From an uncultured Carboxylicivirga sp. (GTDB lineage: Bacteria; Bacteroidota; Bacteroidia; Bacteroidales; Marinilabiliaceae): a DNA stretch of 64,000 nucleotides. Below, piece after piece: positions 1-11,600 of the stretch. Within the stretch, counting starts at the first letter, position 1. Each line of letters starts with the position of its first letter. The DNA lies in the NCBI GenBank assembly GCA_947503525.1, contig CANNEA010000008.1:1-64000 (forward strand), given 5' to 3'. The notes below the pieces were generated by a model. The model was not told the origin of the DNA. It was given only the letters and a program-made list of their open reading frames with translations, and made no database searches. The position numbers and the translations under genes were made by a program.

Positions 1-2073
1 ACATTAACACTAGCCGTTAACGATGGCTCATCCGACGATACTTATGATGGCATGAGTACAACTGTTGATGTCACCAACATGGATAATGATTCTGCCGGTT
101 TAAGCGTGACTCTAACAGGAAGTTCAACCGAAACATCAGAAGCCGGAACAAGCGATGCCTTTGATGTGGTACTGAATACTCAACCTGCATCAGATGTGAT
201 AATCGACATTACAGGTTTAGATGCCACAGAAGGTAGTTTGGATGTAAGCACCTTAACCTTCACCTCAGCCAACTGGGACCAGGCACAGACCGTGACTGTA
301 ACAGGGCAAGACGATGCAGAAGTAGATGGCGATATTGATTATACTTTAACGTTAGCCGTTAACGATGGCTCATCCGACGATTCTTATGATGGCATGAGCA
401 CAACTGTTGATGTCACCAATATCGATAATGATACTGCCGGTTTAAGTGTTACTTTAACAGGAAGTTCAACCGAAACATCAGAATCTGGTACAACAGATGC
501 CTTTGATGTGGTACTGAACACACAGCCAACATCAGATGTTGTGATTGATATTACTGGATTAGATGCCACAGAAGGTAGCATAGATGTAAGCACCTTAACC
601 TTCACCTCAGCCAACTGGGACCAGGCACAGACCGTGACTGTAACAGGGCAAGACGATGCAGAAGTAGATGGTGATATTGATTATACTTTAACGCTAGCCG
701 TAAACGATGGCTCATCCGACGATACTTATGATGGCATGAGTACAACTGTTGATGTCACCAACATGGATAATGATTCTGCCGGTTTAAGTGTTACTTTAAC
801 AGGAAGTTCAACCGAAACATCAGAAGCCGGAACAACCGATGCCTTTGATGTGGTACTGAATACACAGCCAACATCAGATGTGGTAATCGACATTACAGGC
901 TTAGATGCCACAGAAGGTAGTTTAGATGTAAGCACCTTAACCTTCACATCAACTAACTGGGACCAGGCACAAACAGTGACTGTAACCGGTCAGGATGATG
1001 CAGAAGTAGATGGCGATATTGATTATACTTTAACGTTAGCCGTTAACGATGGCTCATCAGATGATACTTATGATGGCATGAGTACAACTGTTGATGTCAC
1101 CAATACTGATGATGATACCCTTGTGACGCCTAATCAGGCTCCAATTGCGGTAGATGATAACGTAAGTGTTGAGGAGAATGATATTCTTGAAGGAGGAAGT
1201 TTATTAATTAATGATTCGGATCCTGATGGTGACGCAATCACGATTAATACAACGCCGATAACAGAACCGGAACATGGATCTTTAGTAATCAATTCAGATG
1301 GTACATTCACCTATACTCCGAATTTAGACTTCTTTGGAGATGATAGTTTTGTTTATCAGATTTGTGATAATGGTACACCTAAGGAATGTGCAAATGCAAC
1401 TGTATACATTACCATAACCGACTCACCATGGAATAATGATAAAGATGGTGATGGTTTGCTTGATGTAGATGAAGGTGATGATGATGTTGATGATGATGGT
1501 ATTCCTAATGATGAAGATTTAGATTCAGACGGAGATGGTATTGGCGATGAAGACGAAGGAGATGATGATACAGATGGCGATGGTGATCCGGATTATAAAG
1601 ACACTGACTCCGATGGAGATGGTATAGATGATGATGAAGAAGGTGATGAAGATACCGATGGCGATGGCGATCCGAATTATAAGGATCTGGATTCGGATGA
1701 CGATGGAATTCTTGATGAAGATGAGAGTACAGGTGATTGTGATAATGATGGCATTCCTGACCGTATTGATGTAGATAAGTGTTATGGTGAGGATGAGTTG
1801 CCTATGCTTGATGGTTTTACACCTAATGGTGATGGTATAAATGATGAGTATAAAATTGCCTGGTTGTCGCAATACGATAAGGTAAGTATTGAAATATTCA
1901 ACCGTTGGGGTAATGTGGTTTACCGTGTTGATAAATATGAAAATGACTGGAAAGGTATTTCAAATGTAGGAATGACCATAGGAAAAGAACTTCCGGTAGG
2001 AACCTATTACTACATCTTACATATCCAGGATAATAATAAGAAACTTAACGGATACATTTATTTACATCAATAA
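1..2073 (+). CDS. T9SS type-B surface adhesin, 3' part (5' end outside window)
   Basis: The reading frame is open to the first base, so this is the C-terminal 690 residues of a longer protein. It opens with three full 114-aa tandem modules (52-1077) containing TGLDATEGS and NWDQAQTVTVTG motifs. A cadherin/VCBS-like domain follows (about 1138-1420, core DGTFTYTPNLDFFGDDSF), then an Asp-rich thrombospondin-3-like calcium-binding stretch of DxDGDG repeats (about 1435-1797). The end is a gliding-motility-associated C-terminal (CHU_C, T9SS type B) domain with GFTPNGDGIND, IFNRWGNVVY and LPVGTYYYI. Such proteins cross the outer membrane by T9SS and are held on the surface. A PorP/SprF gene follows 54 bp downstream, probably its dedicated partner. 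An internal ATG at 52 lies inside a repeat and is not the start. Binding target unknown. Confidence 0.93.
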   Translation, partial: TLTLAVNDGSSDDTYDGMSTTVDVTNMDNDSAGLSVTLTGSSTETSEAGTSDAFDVVLNTQPASDVIIDITGLDATEGSLDVSTLTFTSANWDQAQTVTVTGQDDAEVDGDIDYTLTLAVNDGSSDDSYDGMSTTVDVTNIDNDTAGLSVTLTGSSTETSESGTTDAFDVVLNTQPTSDVVIDITGLDATEGSIDVSTLTFTSANWDQAQTVTVTGQDDAEVDGDIDYTLTLAVNDGSSDDTYDGMSTTVDVTNMDNDSAGLSVTLTGSSTETSEAGTTDAFDVVLNTQPTSDVVIDITGLDATEGSLDVSTLTFTSTNWDQAQTVTVTGQDDAEVDGDIDYTLTLAVNDGSSDDTYDGMSTTVDVTNTDDDTLVTPNQAPIAVDDNVSVEENDILEGGSLLINDSDPDGDAITINTTPITEPEHGSLVINSDGTFTYTPNLDFFGDDSFVYQICDNGTPKECANATVYITITDSPWNNDKDGDGLLDVDEGDDDVDDDGIPNDEDLDSDGDGIGDEDEGDDDTDGDGDPDYKDTDSDGDGIDDDEEGDEDTDGDGDPNYKDLDSDDDGILDEDESTGDCDNDGIPDRIDVDKCYGEDELPMLDGFTPNGDGINDEYKIAWLSQYDKVSIEIFNRWGNVVYRVDKYENDWKGISNVGMTIGKELPVGTYYYILHIQDNNKKLNGYIYLHQ
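52..1077 (+). repeat. Three in-frame 342-bp tandem repeats
   Basis: The ATGAG that opens each unit recurs at 52, 394, 736 and 1078, so the spacing is exactly 342 bp (114 codons). Parts of further units lie at 1-51 and 1078-1104. Copies are nearly identical in protein and share long identical DNA stretches, which implies recent duplication or gene conversion. The array continues off the left edge, so copy number is unknown. Confidence 0.95.
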
Positions 2074-2081
2074 AAGTGATA

Positions 2082-2111
2082 ATGGGGCCTGTTATCAGAA
2101 CAGGCTCCCAT
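2082..2111 (+). promoter_or_regulatory. Intercistronic stem-loop between adhesin and porP
   Basis: The arm ATGGGGCCTGTT pairs with AACAGGCTCCCAT around a five-base loop, giving a 12-bp stem with a single bulge. No U-tract follows, so it is unlikely to be a simple intrinsic terminator. It sits 9 nt after the adhesin stop and 16 nt before the porP start. A role in mRNA stabilisation or partial attenuation between the two genes is inference. Confidence 0.6.
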
Positions 2112-2127
2112 ATAAAGCAAATAAGAT

Positions 2128-3075
2128 ATGAAGATTCAGAAATTATATAAAAAGCTCATTCTTGTTACAGCCATATTGCTTTTTAGCTTTGGGTGGCAGG
2201 ATGTAAAGGCTCAACAAGAGCCACTTTATACGCAATACATGTTTAACACTGTATCTGTAAATCCGGCTTATGCAGGAACCAGAGATGCAATGAATGTTTT
2301 GTTTCTATCACGCATGCAGTGGACCGGTATGGATGGTGCACCCAGAACATATGATTTTACGATGCATACACCTTTGAATAATTATAAAATGGGATTAGGT
2401 TTATCTATAGTATCTGATAGCCATGGACCGGTTAATAATTACTACATCAACTTTAACTATGCCTATCGTGTAAGTCTGACGGAAAAAATGACACTGTCGA
2501 TGGGAGTGAAGGGTGGAATCTATAATTATTACGTAGGTCTTAATTCCCTTGATTTTGGTCAGAATGATCCAAGTGCTCAGAATGATCTTGAGCAACGTTT
2601 CCAACCCAACGCAGGTTTAGGCTTATACCTTTATACTGATCGTTATTATTTTGGTGCATCTGTTCCCAAATTAATTTCAACCGACTTAAGTGGAAATCAA
2701 ACGACCACAAGTAATTTGGGTGAACTAAAACAACATTTCTTTTTAATGGGGGGATATGTTATGGATTTAAATAAAGACTTTAAGTTCAAACCTTCAGCCA
2801 TAGCTAAAATGGTAAATGGAGCTCCACCATCATTAGATTTAACCGCTCAGTTTCTTTATCGTGGGGCGTATTGGTTTGGTGCCACATACCGATGGGGCGA
2901 TGCCGTTGCTTTTATAGGCAATATTCAATTAAACAAACAGTTAATGGTAGGATATTCCTATGATTATTCAGTATCTAACCTGAGTACTTATAATAATGGT
3001 TCTCATGAAATTATCATCTCATACGACTTTGATGGTTTCTTAAAGAATAAAGTCAAATCACCAAGATATTTTTAA
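2128..3075 (+). CDS. PorP/SprF family type IX secretion membrane protein
   Basis: A 315-aa predicted outer-membrane beta-barrel with an N-terminal signal peptide (hydrophobic core LILVTAILLFSFG, cleavage near VKAQ). The mature N-terminus begins with the family hallmark QQEPLYTQYMFNTVSVNPAY, and alternating Gly/aromatic strands run to the C-terminus. Family members (PorP of Porphyromonas, SprF of Flavobacterium) sit in the outer membrane, and SprF is needed for surface delivery of the type-B cargo SprB. The gene lies directly downstream of a type-B adhesin and 22 bp upstream of the OmpA-like gene, so all three are probably cotranscribed. It resembles the second PorP/SprF protein at 18398 closely. 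Role as cognate partner of the upstream adhesin is inference from family and position. Confidence 0.93.
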   Translation: MKIQKLYKKLILVTAILLFSFGWQDVKAQQEPLYTQYMFNTVSVNPAYAGTRDAMNVLFLSRMQWTGMDGAPRTYDFTMHTPLNNYKMGLGLSIVSDSHGPVNNYYINFNYAYRVSLTEKMTLSMGVKGGIYNYYVGLNSLDFGQNDPSAQNDLEQRFQPNAGLGLYLYTDRYYFGASVPKLISTDLSGNQTTTSNLGELKQHFFLMGGYVMDLNKDFKFKPSAIAKMVNGAPPSLDLTAQFLYRGAYWFGATYRWGDAVAFIGNIQLNKQLMVGYSYDYSVSNLSTYNNGSHEIIISYDFDGFLKNKVKSPRYF

Positions 3076-3097
3076 TCAAAGCACTTAAACCAGAACA

Positions 3098-5299
3098 ATG
3101 ATAAATCGTAAACATATATTGATGATCCTGGTGCTATTTGTAGTGGCATTTGGTGAATCATCGGCACAAAAGTTCAAGCGTAAAGTTGATAGTTTATATA
3201 CCTCGTATCGTATTAATCGTGCGGATAAAGCCTATGATAATATGGCTTATAAAAAAGCCATTGATCGATATCAAAGCATGTATAACAAACAAACTTTACC
3301 GGATTCTGTAAAGGGACAATTGGCCATAGCTTATTTTAAAGTTAGTGAAACCTCAAAGGCCGAGGAAGTATTCGCTACTATTCCGGAAGAGAATTTAAAT
3401 GACGAGGAGTTGTTTTTGTATGCACAAACTCTTAAGTACAATGGAAAGTACAATCAGGCGGATGGTTTGATTGAACGTTTCCATAATATCAATGCGTCAG
3501 ATTCAAGGGGAGTAAAGCAATTAAATGCCACTCCTGAGATTGAGAAAATATTATCAGAAGAACGTTATTTAATTGAAGAATTAGATATTAATTCAACACA
3601 ATCTGATTTTTCACCATTTGTAATGGAAGACAAGCTATATTTTACCTCGGCGCGCGATATTGATTACATCGTTAAACGTGATTATGCCTGGAAAGAAACG
3701 CCATATCTGAATGTTTTTAATGCGAAAATAAAAGAAGAAGGAGCGTTTTCTAATCCAAATCTTTTTTCGGGTGATATGCGATCGATGTATCACGACGGAC
3801 CGGTTTGTTTTAATGAAGCAGGTGATGAAATGTTTATAACGCGCAACTCTTTTCATAGTATGTTGAAAAAAGGTAAGGATGGTTATAATAACCTTAGAAT
3901 CTTGTACTCCAAGAAAATGATTGATGGTTCATGGACTAAACCTGAAGAACTACCTTTTAACGATCCGTCGTTCTCATGTGGACATGCCTTCTTAACAAAG
4001 GATGGTCAAAAAATGTACTTTACATCTGATCGCCCTGGTGGTTATGGAGGTGCGGATATCTATTACGTCCTTCGTTCGGAGCAAGGATGGGGTGAACCGA
4101 TTAATCTTGGTTCTGAAATCAATACTGAAGGTGAAGAAATGTTTCCATTTGTAGATGATAAGGGACAATTGTACTTTGCATCAAACGGTCATCTGGGGGT
4201 TGGAGGATTAGATCTGTTCATAGCCAGTAAGGTTAATGAAGCTTATCGGGTTAAAAATATGGGGTACCCAATTAATACAGCAAAGGACGACTTTTCCATT
4301 TTTATTATGGATGATGGCATTAATGGTTATTTTGCTTCAAACCGTGAAGGTGGTAAAGGAGATGATGATATCTATCGCTTTAAAGTATTAAAGGAAGTGG
4401 CCTTTAAATTACCGTTGAATGGGCGATTGGTAGATCAGAAAACAAAGCAGATTATTGCCAATACGCCTGTTGAACTTCGAGGACCGGAAGGTACAGTACT
4501 TGCTAACTTAGTTGCTGATGCTCAAGGTATGATTTATACTGAGTTGGATGAACATGCTTCAATTACAGCTATTGTAAACGCAGAAGACTATTTTCCTTAT
4601 ATGGAAACACTTCAGATGGTTACCGGAACTACGGAATTTGAATTGGCATTGGTACCCAAACCATACTATGGAATTTATGGTTCTGTTTTCTTGTTGCCCG
4701 ACATGACTCCTATTTCGGATGTAAGCCTTAAAATAGAAGCCAAAAATGGAGCCGAAGATTTAGCGGCTACCAATGAAGAAGGTGCATTCAAAACTAAATT
4801 ATTACCTGATACTGATTATGATATTGTATTTACTAAGAAGCAGTTTTTTACCAAACGTGTAAAATACTCAACGCTTGGGCGTGATACCGGTTATGTCAAC
4901 CTAAATGAGTTTATGGAACTTGAGCTTGAAGAAGCTAAAGTGGGTAAGAGTATCGAGATACAAGTATTATATGATTTGGGCAAATGGAATATTCGGGAAG
5001 ATGCGGCTGTGGAGCTGGATGATATGATTCAATTCTTAAATGATAATCCTAATATTAAAATTGAGTTGAGTTCTCATACCGATGCTCGTGGAAGTCGATC
5101 AAGCAATCAATCGCTTTCGCAGAAACGTGCTGAATCAGCTGTAAACTATATGGTTGAAAACGGCATTAGCAAAGAGCGTATGCAGGCCAAAGGTTATGGC
5201 GAAACTCGATTAAAGAATAAGTGTGCTGATGGGGTTAAGTGTTCGGAAGAAGAGCACCAAGCTAACCGTCGCACCGAAGTAACAATTATAGAAATGTAG
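3098..5299 (+). CDS. TPR/PD40/OmpA envelope protein (PorE-like)
   Basis: A 733-aa exported protein with signal peptide (cleavage near SSAQ). Order of parts: TPR-like helical region (about 30-145); WD40-like PD40 propeller repeats (about 165-430) with recurring blade motifs such as MYFTSDRPGGYGGADIYY and YFASNREGGKGDDDIYRF; a carboxypeptidase-regulatory-like beta-sandwich (about 435-600); and a C-terminal OmpA peptidoglycan-binding domain (about 620-733) with SSHTDARGS, QSLSQKRAESAVNYM and NRRTEVTI. This architecture matches PorE-type proteins, which link the T9SS trans-envelope complex to peptidoglycan, and related OmpA proteins next to PorP/SprF genes. It is the last gene before the terminator at 5345. 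Whether it is the core PorE or a locus-specific paralogue cannot be decided here. Confidence 0.9.
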   Translation: MINRKHILMILVLFVVAFGESSAQKFKRKVDSLYTSYRINRADKAYDNMAYKKAIDRYQSMYNKQTLPDSVKGQLAIAYFKVSETSKAEEVFATIPEENLNDEELFLYAQTLKYNGKYNQADGLIERFHNINASDSRGVKQLNATPEIEKILSEERYLIEELDINSTQSDFSPFVMEDKLYFTSARDIDYIVKRDYAWKETPYLNVFNAKIKEEGAFSNPNLFSGDMRSMYHDGPVCFNEAGDEMFITRNSFHSMLKKGKDGYNNLRILYSKKMIDGSWTKPEELPFNDPSFSCGHAFLTKDGQKMYFTSDRPGGYGGADIYYVLRSEQGWGEPINLGSEINTEGEEMFPFVDDKGQLYFASNGHLGVGGLDLFIASKVNEAYRVKNMGYPINTAKDDFSIFIMDDGINGYFASNREGGKGDDDIYRFKVLKEVAFKLPLNGRLVDQKTKQIIANTPVELRGPEGTVLANLVADAQGMIYTELDEHASITAIVNAEDYFPYMETLQMVTGTTEFELALVPKPYYGIYGSVFLLPDMTPISDVSLKIEAKNGAEDLAATNEEGAFKTKLLPDTDYDIVFTKKQFFTKRVKYSTLGRDTGYVNLNEFMELELEEAKVGKSIEIQVLYDLGKWNIREDAAVELDDMIQFLNDNPNIKIELSSHTDARGSRSSNQSLSQKRAESAVNYMVENGISKERMQAKGYGETRLKNKCADGVKCSEEEHQANRRTEVTIIEM

Positions 5300-5610
5300 T
5301 ACCGATAATAATCGGTATATAATATTGCTGGGGGAAGTAAAGAGAGGCGTTTTGCATTAAATTGCAAAGCGCCTTTTTTGCTATTTTAGCTCCATTAAAT
5401 GTTTATTTCAACAATGAATTATCCAAAGTCTTTTCTATCTCGAATATCTTGAGCAAAAAGTCAAAGCTTATCCCAATTTAGTAGTGCAAATTCAATCATT
5501 CGTAAGAAAAAGCAAGCTGTTAATCCAATTTGATTTATGGATTGGTAACAATTATTAACAAAGGGCGTAAAAACCTATTATTTGGGACCAATACATTATT
5601 ACTTGATTAT
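5300..5610. other. Intergenic region between ompA-like gene and giant adhesin
   Basis: It holds a small hairpin (ACCGAT/ATCGGT just after the stop), the terminator at 5345-5379 and a degenerate promoter-like element, TATTATTTG, at 5576-5584 (one base longer than the TAnnTTTG consensus). That element lies about 27 nt before the chosen adhesin start. No coding region is convincing, and no Shine-Dalgarno sequence is visible. Confidence 0.5.
5345..5379 (+). terminator. Intrinsic terminator after ompA-like gene
   Basis: GGCGTTTTGCA pairs with TGCAAAGCGCC (11-bp stem with one G-U pair) around a six-base loop and is followed by six T residues. It ends the adhesin-porP-ompA transcript and separates it from the giant adhesin gene. 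Confidence 0.88.
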
Positions 5611-8600
5611 ATGAGACTAAATCTACAACGTTTAGGGAAATCTCTTTTTGTTTTTTTATTTTACTTTACTAGCCTTCTTAATGCACAGGAAGGGACAAAG
5701 CAATTTATGCCTAACGCTTCTGACCGTCTTTGGCTTGAGATTTATCGTTCTACTGATAAGCTCTTTGCAACCTACGCAGCAACAGACAAAGAGCGTTTGT
5801 ATATTTATTTAAATGCAGGTGAAACCATGCATTTTGGTATGAAGATGGCCAGCTATAGTGGAGCAAATGTTGATTATATCAAGTTTCGAATCAAAGATGA
5901 AGGTGGAAGTGTTGTGTATACTGAAACGGATTTGCCTCAAACAGGTTCAGGCTATATATCTTCATACGATGCTGCTGTAAAAGGTCCCAATGGATTGGTT
6001 TTGAATGGAACCACGATTTCAGGTGGATATAGCGCCTTAAGCTATACGGCTGCAACAAGTGGTAATCATTATATTGAGTTTAGTTCTAAGGAGTGGAATT
6101 GGTATTCAGGAAGTTGGCATTTTGATGAAGGTCAACGTTTTGCTCTTGAATTCTTTGATGTAACAGTAACGGATGCTTCAAATAATGTAGTTACTAACCC
6201 TGGTAATCCCAATGTATCAGCCGGTCGTTTATGGTCGAAAGGTTGGGCTTTTACCACAACCAGTTTTTACGATTATCCTGTAAAAACAGACTTTTATGTA
6301 TTTACTGCCGATGAATTTGTAAATAAGGTACAGTATGAAATGAAACCTTATTCATTCAACTTTGTAGCCAATTCCTATGGCGTTTCAGTTGATGTAAATG
6401 ATAATGTTATCGAAAAAGCGCAAAGCCAGGATGGCGACCTAACTAATACTTCAGATATTTCGGAATATCGAATTTTCTTAAACGACCCTGATCGTGGTGT
6501 TTGGCAAAATACAGCCTTACCACCTCCTACAGTGCAAGTTTGGTTTGATGATGATTTGTTATACGATTACGATTATGACCGTGATCCTCAGGAATTAACT
6601 TTTCCATCTTCCACTATATTGTTGGAAAAGAACAATGTGACATGCCCATACAATAGTGTGACCATGTTTAAGATTGTCAGCAATATTGATGGTTTTGCAA
6701 CTATAATGCTCGATCTTGATGGAGGTGGTTATTCCACAGCGGGTAATGACCGTGCCTTAGAACTACCTTTAGTTCAGGGAGAAAATTATGTGCTTTGGGA
6801 TTTTAAAGATGATAGCGGTAATGAAGTTTCTGATGGTAGTTATACAGCATCAGGAACATTTTTGGGAAGAGGTCCTGCGCATTTTCCATTATACGATGTG
6901 GAAAGTTTGAGTGGAATTTCAACTTATTCAATACGTCCTTTTAATAAATTAGGACCAACCTTATACTGGGATGATACACAAACAGCTGAATGGGGAGATC
7001 AAGGCTCAGGAACAATGTCGGAAACGGCACAGAAGCAATTAACCATTAATAATCATATTCCTAGAGTTTGGACTTATAATGGGAATAATTATAACGGTAA
7101 TGGTACTACTTTAAACTCATGGTTTAATGCCATTGATTTAGGCATGTCTGTCATCAATTTTGATGTGGTTACCAGTGGTACCAAATGTGTTAATGGAGAA
7201 GCTCCTGTAATAGGAGATGTTAACATTATTGGTGCTATTGATGAAGTATTAACTTTTTCTTTAAGTGATTTTACCGATAAGTATTACGATCCAAACGATT
7301 TACCTTTAGTAAAGATTCAGGTACTTGAATTGCCTTCGCAAGGTGAATTAAGATTAAGTGGAGTTTTAGTAACAGATGATCAGGAAATATTAGCAGCGGA
7401 CATTGCCAACTTAACTTATACTCCTCCGTCTGGTTTTGGAGGAACTATACCTTTCGAATATAAGGCTTCAAGTGCAGATAACTATTCACTACAATCTAAC
7501 TATGTGAATTTAATTAGTAATTCAGCACCGACAATTGCTGCCATTGCTGATCAAACCATCTGTACCAACGACGGTTTGGTCAATCAGGCCATTACTGTTG
7601 GAGATGCTGAAACAGCAGCAGCAGACTTAACTGTTATTGCTTATTCTCACGATCCTGATTTTGTAGCTAACAATAATATTGAAGTAACAGGAACCGGTGC
7701 TACACGTTATTTGAATGTAACTCCGGTTAACGATGAGTCAGGTTTTGCAATCATCTATTTATTGGTTGATGATGGCCATTCACAAACCATTGAAGAATTT
7801 GCTCTGCATGTTGGGCCTTCTGTAGTGGTAAGTGGTGATTTATCTGTATGTGTAGGTGGCGATCTATTATTAACTGCTGAAGAAGTAGGAGCTAGCTATG
7901 TCTGGCAAAAGGGTGGAACAACTTTAAGTACAACAGGTCAGTTAAGTATTCCTTCGGTTACATTGGGAGATGCTGGTTTGTATTCATTAACAGTATCCAA
8001 AGAAAGCTGTGTAACTACCAAAGATTTTATGGTATCCATTGCACCGGCTGTATCTTTTACTGGTGATGTTGATCTTTGTGTAGGTGAGTCTATTTCATTA
8101 AGTGCAGATGAAACAGTGGCAACAACTTATTCATGGCGAAGAGGTGGAACTGAAATTGGAGATCAAAAAGTATTTAATCAAGCCAATCTTACACTTGCTG
8201 ATGCTGGTAATGATTATACGCTTTATGTTGAGAAAGAAGGCTGTGCTAATACTTCAGCACCGTTCTCCATTACAGTTGTTCAAATGTTAGATGCCAACAT
8301 TAGTGTAAGTTCAAATGATGTGATTGCGGGAAATGATGCTACTATTACACTTAGTAGTGCAGAGCAAAATATTGTTTATACCATATATGATAGTGGCGAT
8401 AATGCTGTAGCTACAGGATCTAATTCTACTGTAGGTGATGATTTGGTATTGACAGTATCAAGTGGCAATCTCGTTACAGGAACAAATACCTTTAGAATTG
8501 AAGGAAACAATGGGAACTGTACAGTTGAACTGAATAATACAGTAAGTTTAAATGTAAATTCAATTCCAACGGTTTCAGCTTTAACGATATCTACCGATGA

Positions 8601-11600
8601 AGATATCGCATATAACGGCAATGTATTAACAGGTGCTTCAGATGATGATGGTGGATCAATGACCGCGGCTTTAGCCACAGGTGGCGATCCGGCTAATGGT
8701 TCAGTAACTATTAATTCTGATGGATCATTTACTTATACACCTGATCTAAATTATTACGGATCTGATAGCTTTACTTTTGAAGTATGCGACAATCAGAGTC
8801 CTAATGCATGTGTTACGGCAGATGTAACAGTAACTGTTGTTGCTCAAAATGATGCCCCAACTTTAAGCACAGATACTAAAGTGCTGACGGAGGATAATAC
8901 CTTAATGTTTGCTGCGTCTGATTTTACCGATTTATTTGACGATGTGGATGGAGATGTGTTAAGTCAGCTTAGAATTGATGCTGTACCTAATGCCAGTACC
9001 GGTGTTCTGCAGTTGTCAGGTTCTACAATCGGGAACGGACAAATTATCTCCGCAGCACAATTGAGTAATCTAACCTTTGTGCCAGCCAACAATTGGAATG
9101 GTTCAACATCCTTTAGCTGGTCTGCAAGCGATGGCACATTGTGGTCTGCTTCGGGTGTGACAATGAGCCTAACAGTATCCGCCGAAGATGATGAACCAAG
9201 TGTGGCTAATGCAAGCGCTTCGGTTAATGAGGATGCTTCCAATGGAGCATCGGTAATAAATCTGAACGATCAACTGACAGGAACCGACTTTGATATTGAT
9301 GGTGAGGCCATTACTTACTCTGTTTTCTCAGGAAATACAGGTTCGGTATTTACCATTCATCCAACATCAGGTTTAATTACCGTTAATAATACTTCAGGTA
9401 TCGACTTTGAAACTTTAGATCAATATTCACTGGTCATTCGCTCAACGGATACACAAGGTTCATTCTCTGATGCTACAATTACAATTGATATAATTAATAC
9501 CGATACAGATGTAGTCTTGACAATTGCAGATCAGTCATTGACAGAAGGCAATACCGGTACATCTAATATGACTTTTACCATTTCGTCATCGGCCATAGTA
9601 GCCGCTGATTTAACGGTGAACTTTATCGTAAGTGATATTACTGCAGCACATCCTGCTGATTACACTGTGAATTCAGGTAGTGCTACCATTAGTGCAGGTA
9701 CGAACTCAACAACGATTAATATCCCTGTAGTAGGTGATGCCATAGTGGAAAGTACAGAAACTTTCAGACTGGATCTTAATTCACCAAGTTCTGGGTCAGT
9801 ATCCGGTTTTGCAACAGGAACCATTAATGATAACGACAATGCCAGTCTGACAATTTCTAATGCGACAGCCAATGAGGGTGACGGAAGCGTTGAGTTTTCA
9901 GTAACTTTAAACGGTACAGTTGCTTCGGCCTTTGATGTGGATTATGCTTTAAGTAATGGTTCAGCAACAGGTGGATCTGATTTTAATGCTTCAGCAGGCA
10001 CAATTAATTTTACAGGAACAAACGGACAGACCAGAACGATAAGTGTACCAATAACAGATGATGCTGTTGTTGAAAATACTGAGAGTTTTGGAATAAGCTT
10101 GTCAACAACTAATGTGGCGATTGATGCAACGGATACAGCAACAGGAACCATTAACGATAATGATGGTTCGGCTACCCTAAGCATAGCAAATATTTCATTT
10201 AATGAGAATGCCAGCGGTACATTTCGTGTGACTGTCGATAAAGCCGTTCAAGGTGGATTTGATGTAGGGTATTCCTTTGTTAATGGAACAGCCATTGCGG
10301 GAACAGACTTTAGTAACAGTACATCAGCGCTGTCATTTACCGGTACAGCAGGTGAATATGAAGAATTTACAGTGGCTGGTTTAGATGATGCCATTGTTGA
10401 GGGAACAGAGCAGTTTACAATTAACTTAAATAGTGCAAGTGGCCTGGTGGATGCCGGTGCTAGTGCAACTGGAAGCATTATTGATGATGATGCGGTTAAT
10501 GTAACCATAGATGATGTTTCAGCTTCAGAAGGAGGCTCTGCGAACTTTACCATAACTCTGAATAATGCTGTTGTGGGAGGTACTGTAATTACATATAGCT
10601 TCACTGATATAAGCGCTACAGGTGGATCAGATTATAATAATACATCCGGAACCGTAACGTTTGCTGGTACAGCCAACGAAACAAAATCCTTTAGTGTTGC
10701 TCTTACTGATGATAACAATGTGGAAACGGATGAAAGTTTCGAAGTAAGCCTATCAAGTAGTAATGTTCTGGTTGGTGCCGATGATAAGGCAACGGTAACC
10801 ATTAATGATAATGATGGTACAGCAATGGTATCTGTTTCAGATATTACAATAGATGAAAACCAGAATGCTACCTTCACTCTTGTATTAGATAAAAATGTTC
10901 AGGGTGGATTTGTTGTGGATTATTCCACTGAAAATGGAACCGCAAATGCAGGAACCGATTATGTGGCTCAATCATCCAATGTGAATTTTACAGGAAATGC
11001 AGGTGAATCACATGCAGTTACAATAGTTGTAAACGATGATAATATCGTTGAAACTGCCGAAAATCTATTGGTGAACTTTTCATGTGCCAATGCCTTGGTT
11101 AATACTACAGCACAGGCTCAGGCCTCAATAAACGATAACGATGGTTTGGCTACATTATCTATTGCTAATGTTACTTTCGATGAAAACGGTTCGGGTACAT
11201 TTAGTGTAACAGTTAATAAAGCCGTTCAGGGTGGATTTGATGTTACTAATGGATTTACAAGTGGAACTGCCATTAGCGGAACTGACTTTGATAATTCAAC
11301 TCAAACTTTAAGTTTTAACGGATCAGCCAATCAAACGCTTACTTTTAATGTCGCGGCTGTGGATGATGCCATTGTTGAAAACTCAGAAAGTTTTACTGTA
11401 ACATTAAGTACTGCCAATGCTTTAGTAGATGCTACGGCAACAGCCATTGGAACAATTAATGATAATGATGCAGCAAATATTTCTGTAGGAGATATCAATA
11501 TCTCTGAAGGAAATAATGCAGTGTTTAGTTTACAGTTATCGGCAGCAGTTGCTGGTGGTGTGACAGTTAATTATACTTTAGAAGGAATTAGTGCTAGTCC

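Noticed and set aside
384-947. Antisense open frames of about 75 codons in the adhesin repeats
   Set aside because: They recur with the 342-bp period and arise because the repeat lacks stops on the other strand. The same is true of the many antisense frames across 8.3-17.6 kb in the giant adhesin.
5530-5610. Upstream TTG start for the giant adhesin
   Set aside because: It would put 27 residues before a standard signal peptide; the ATG at 5611 is the better start.
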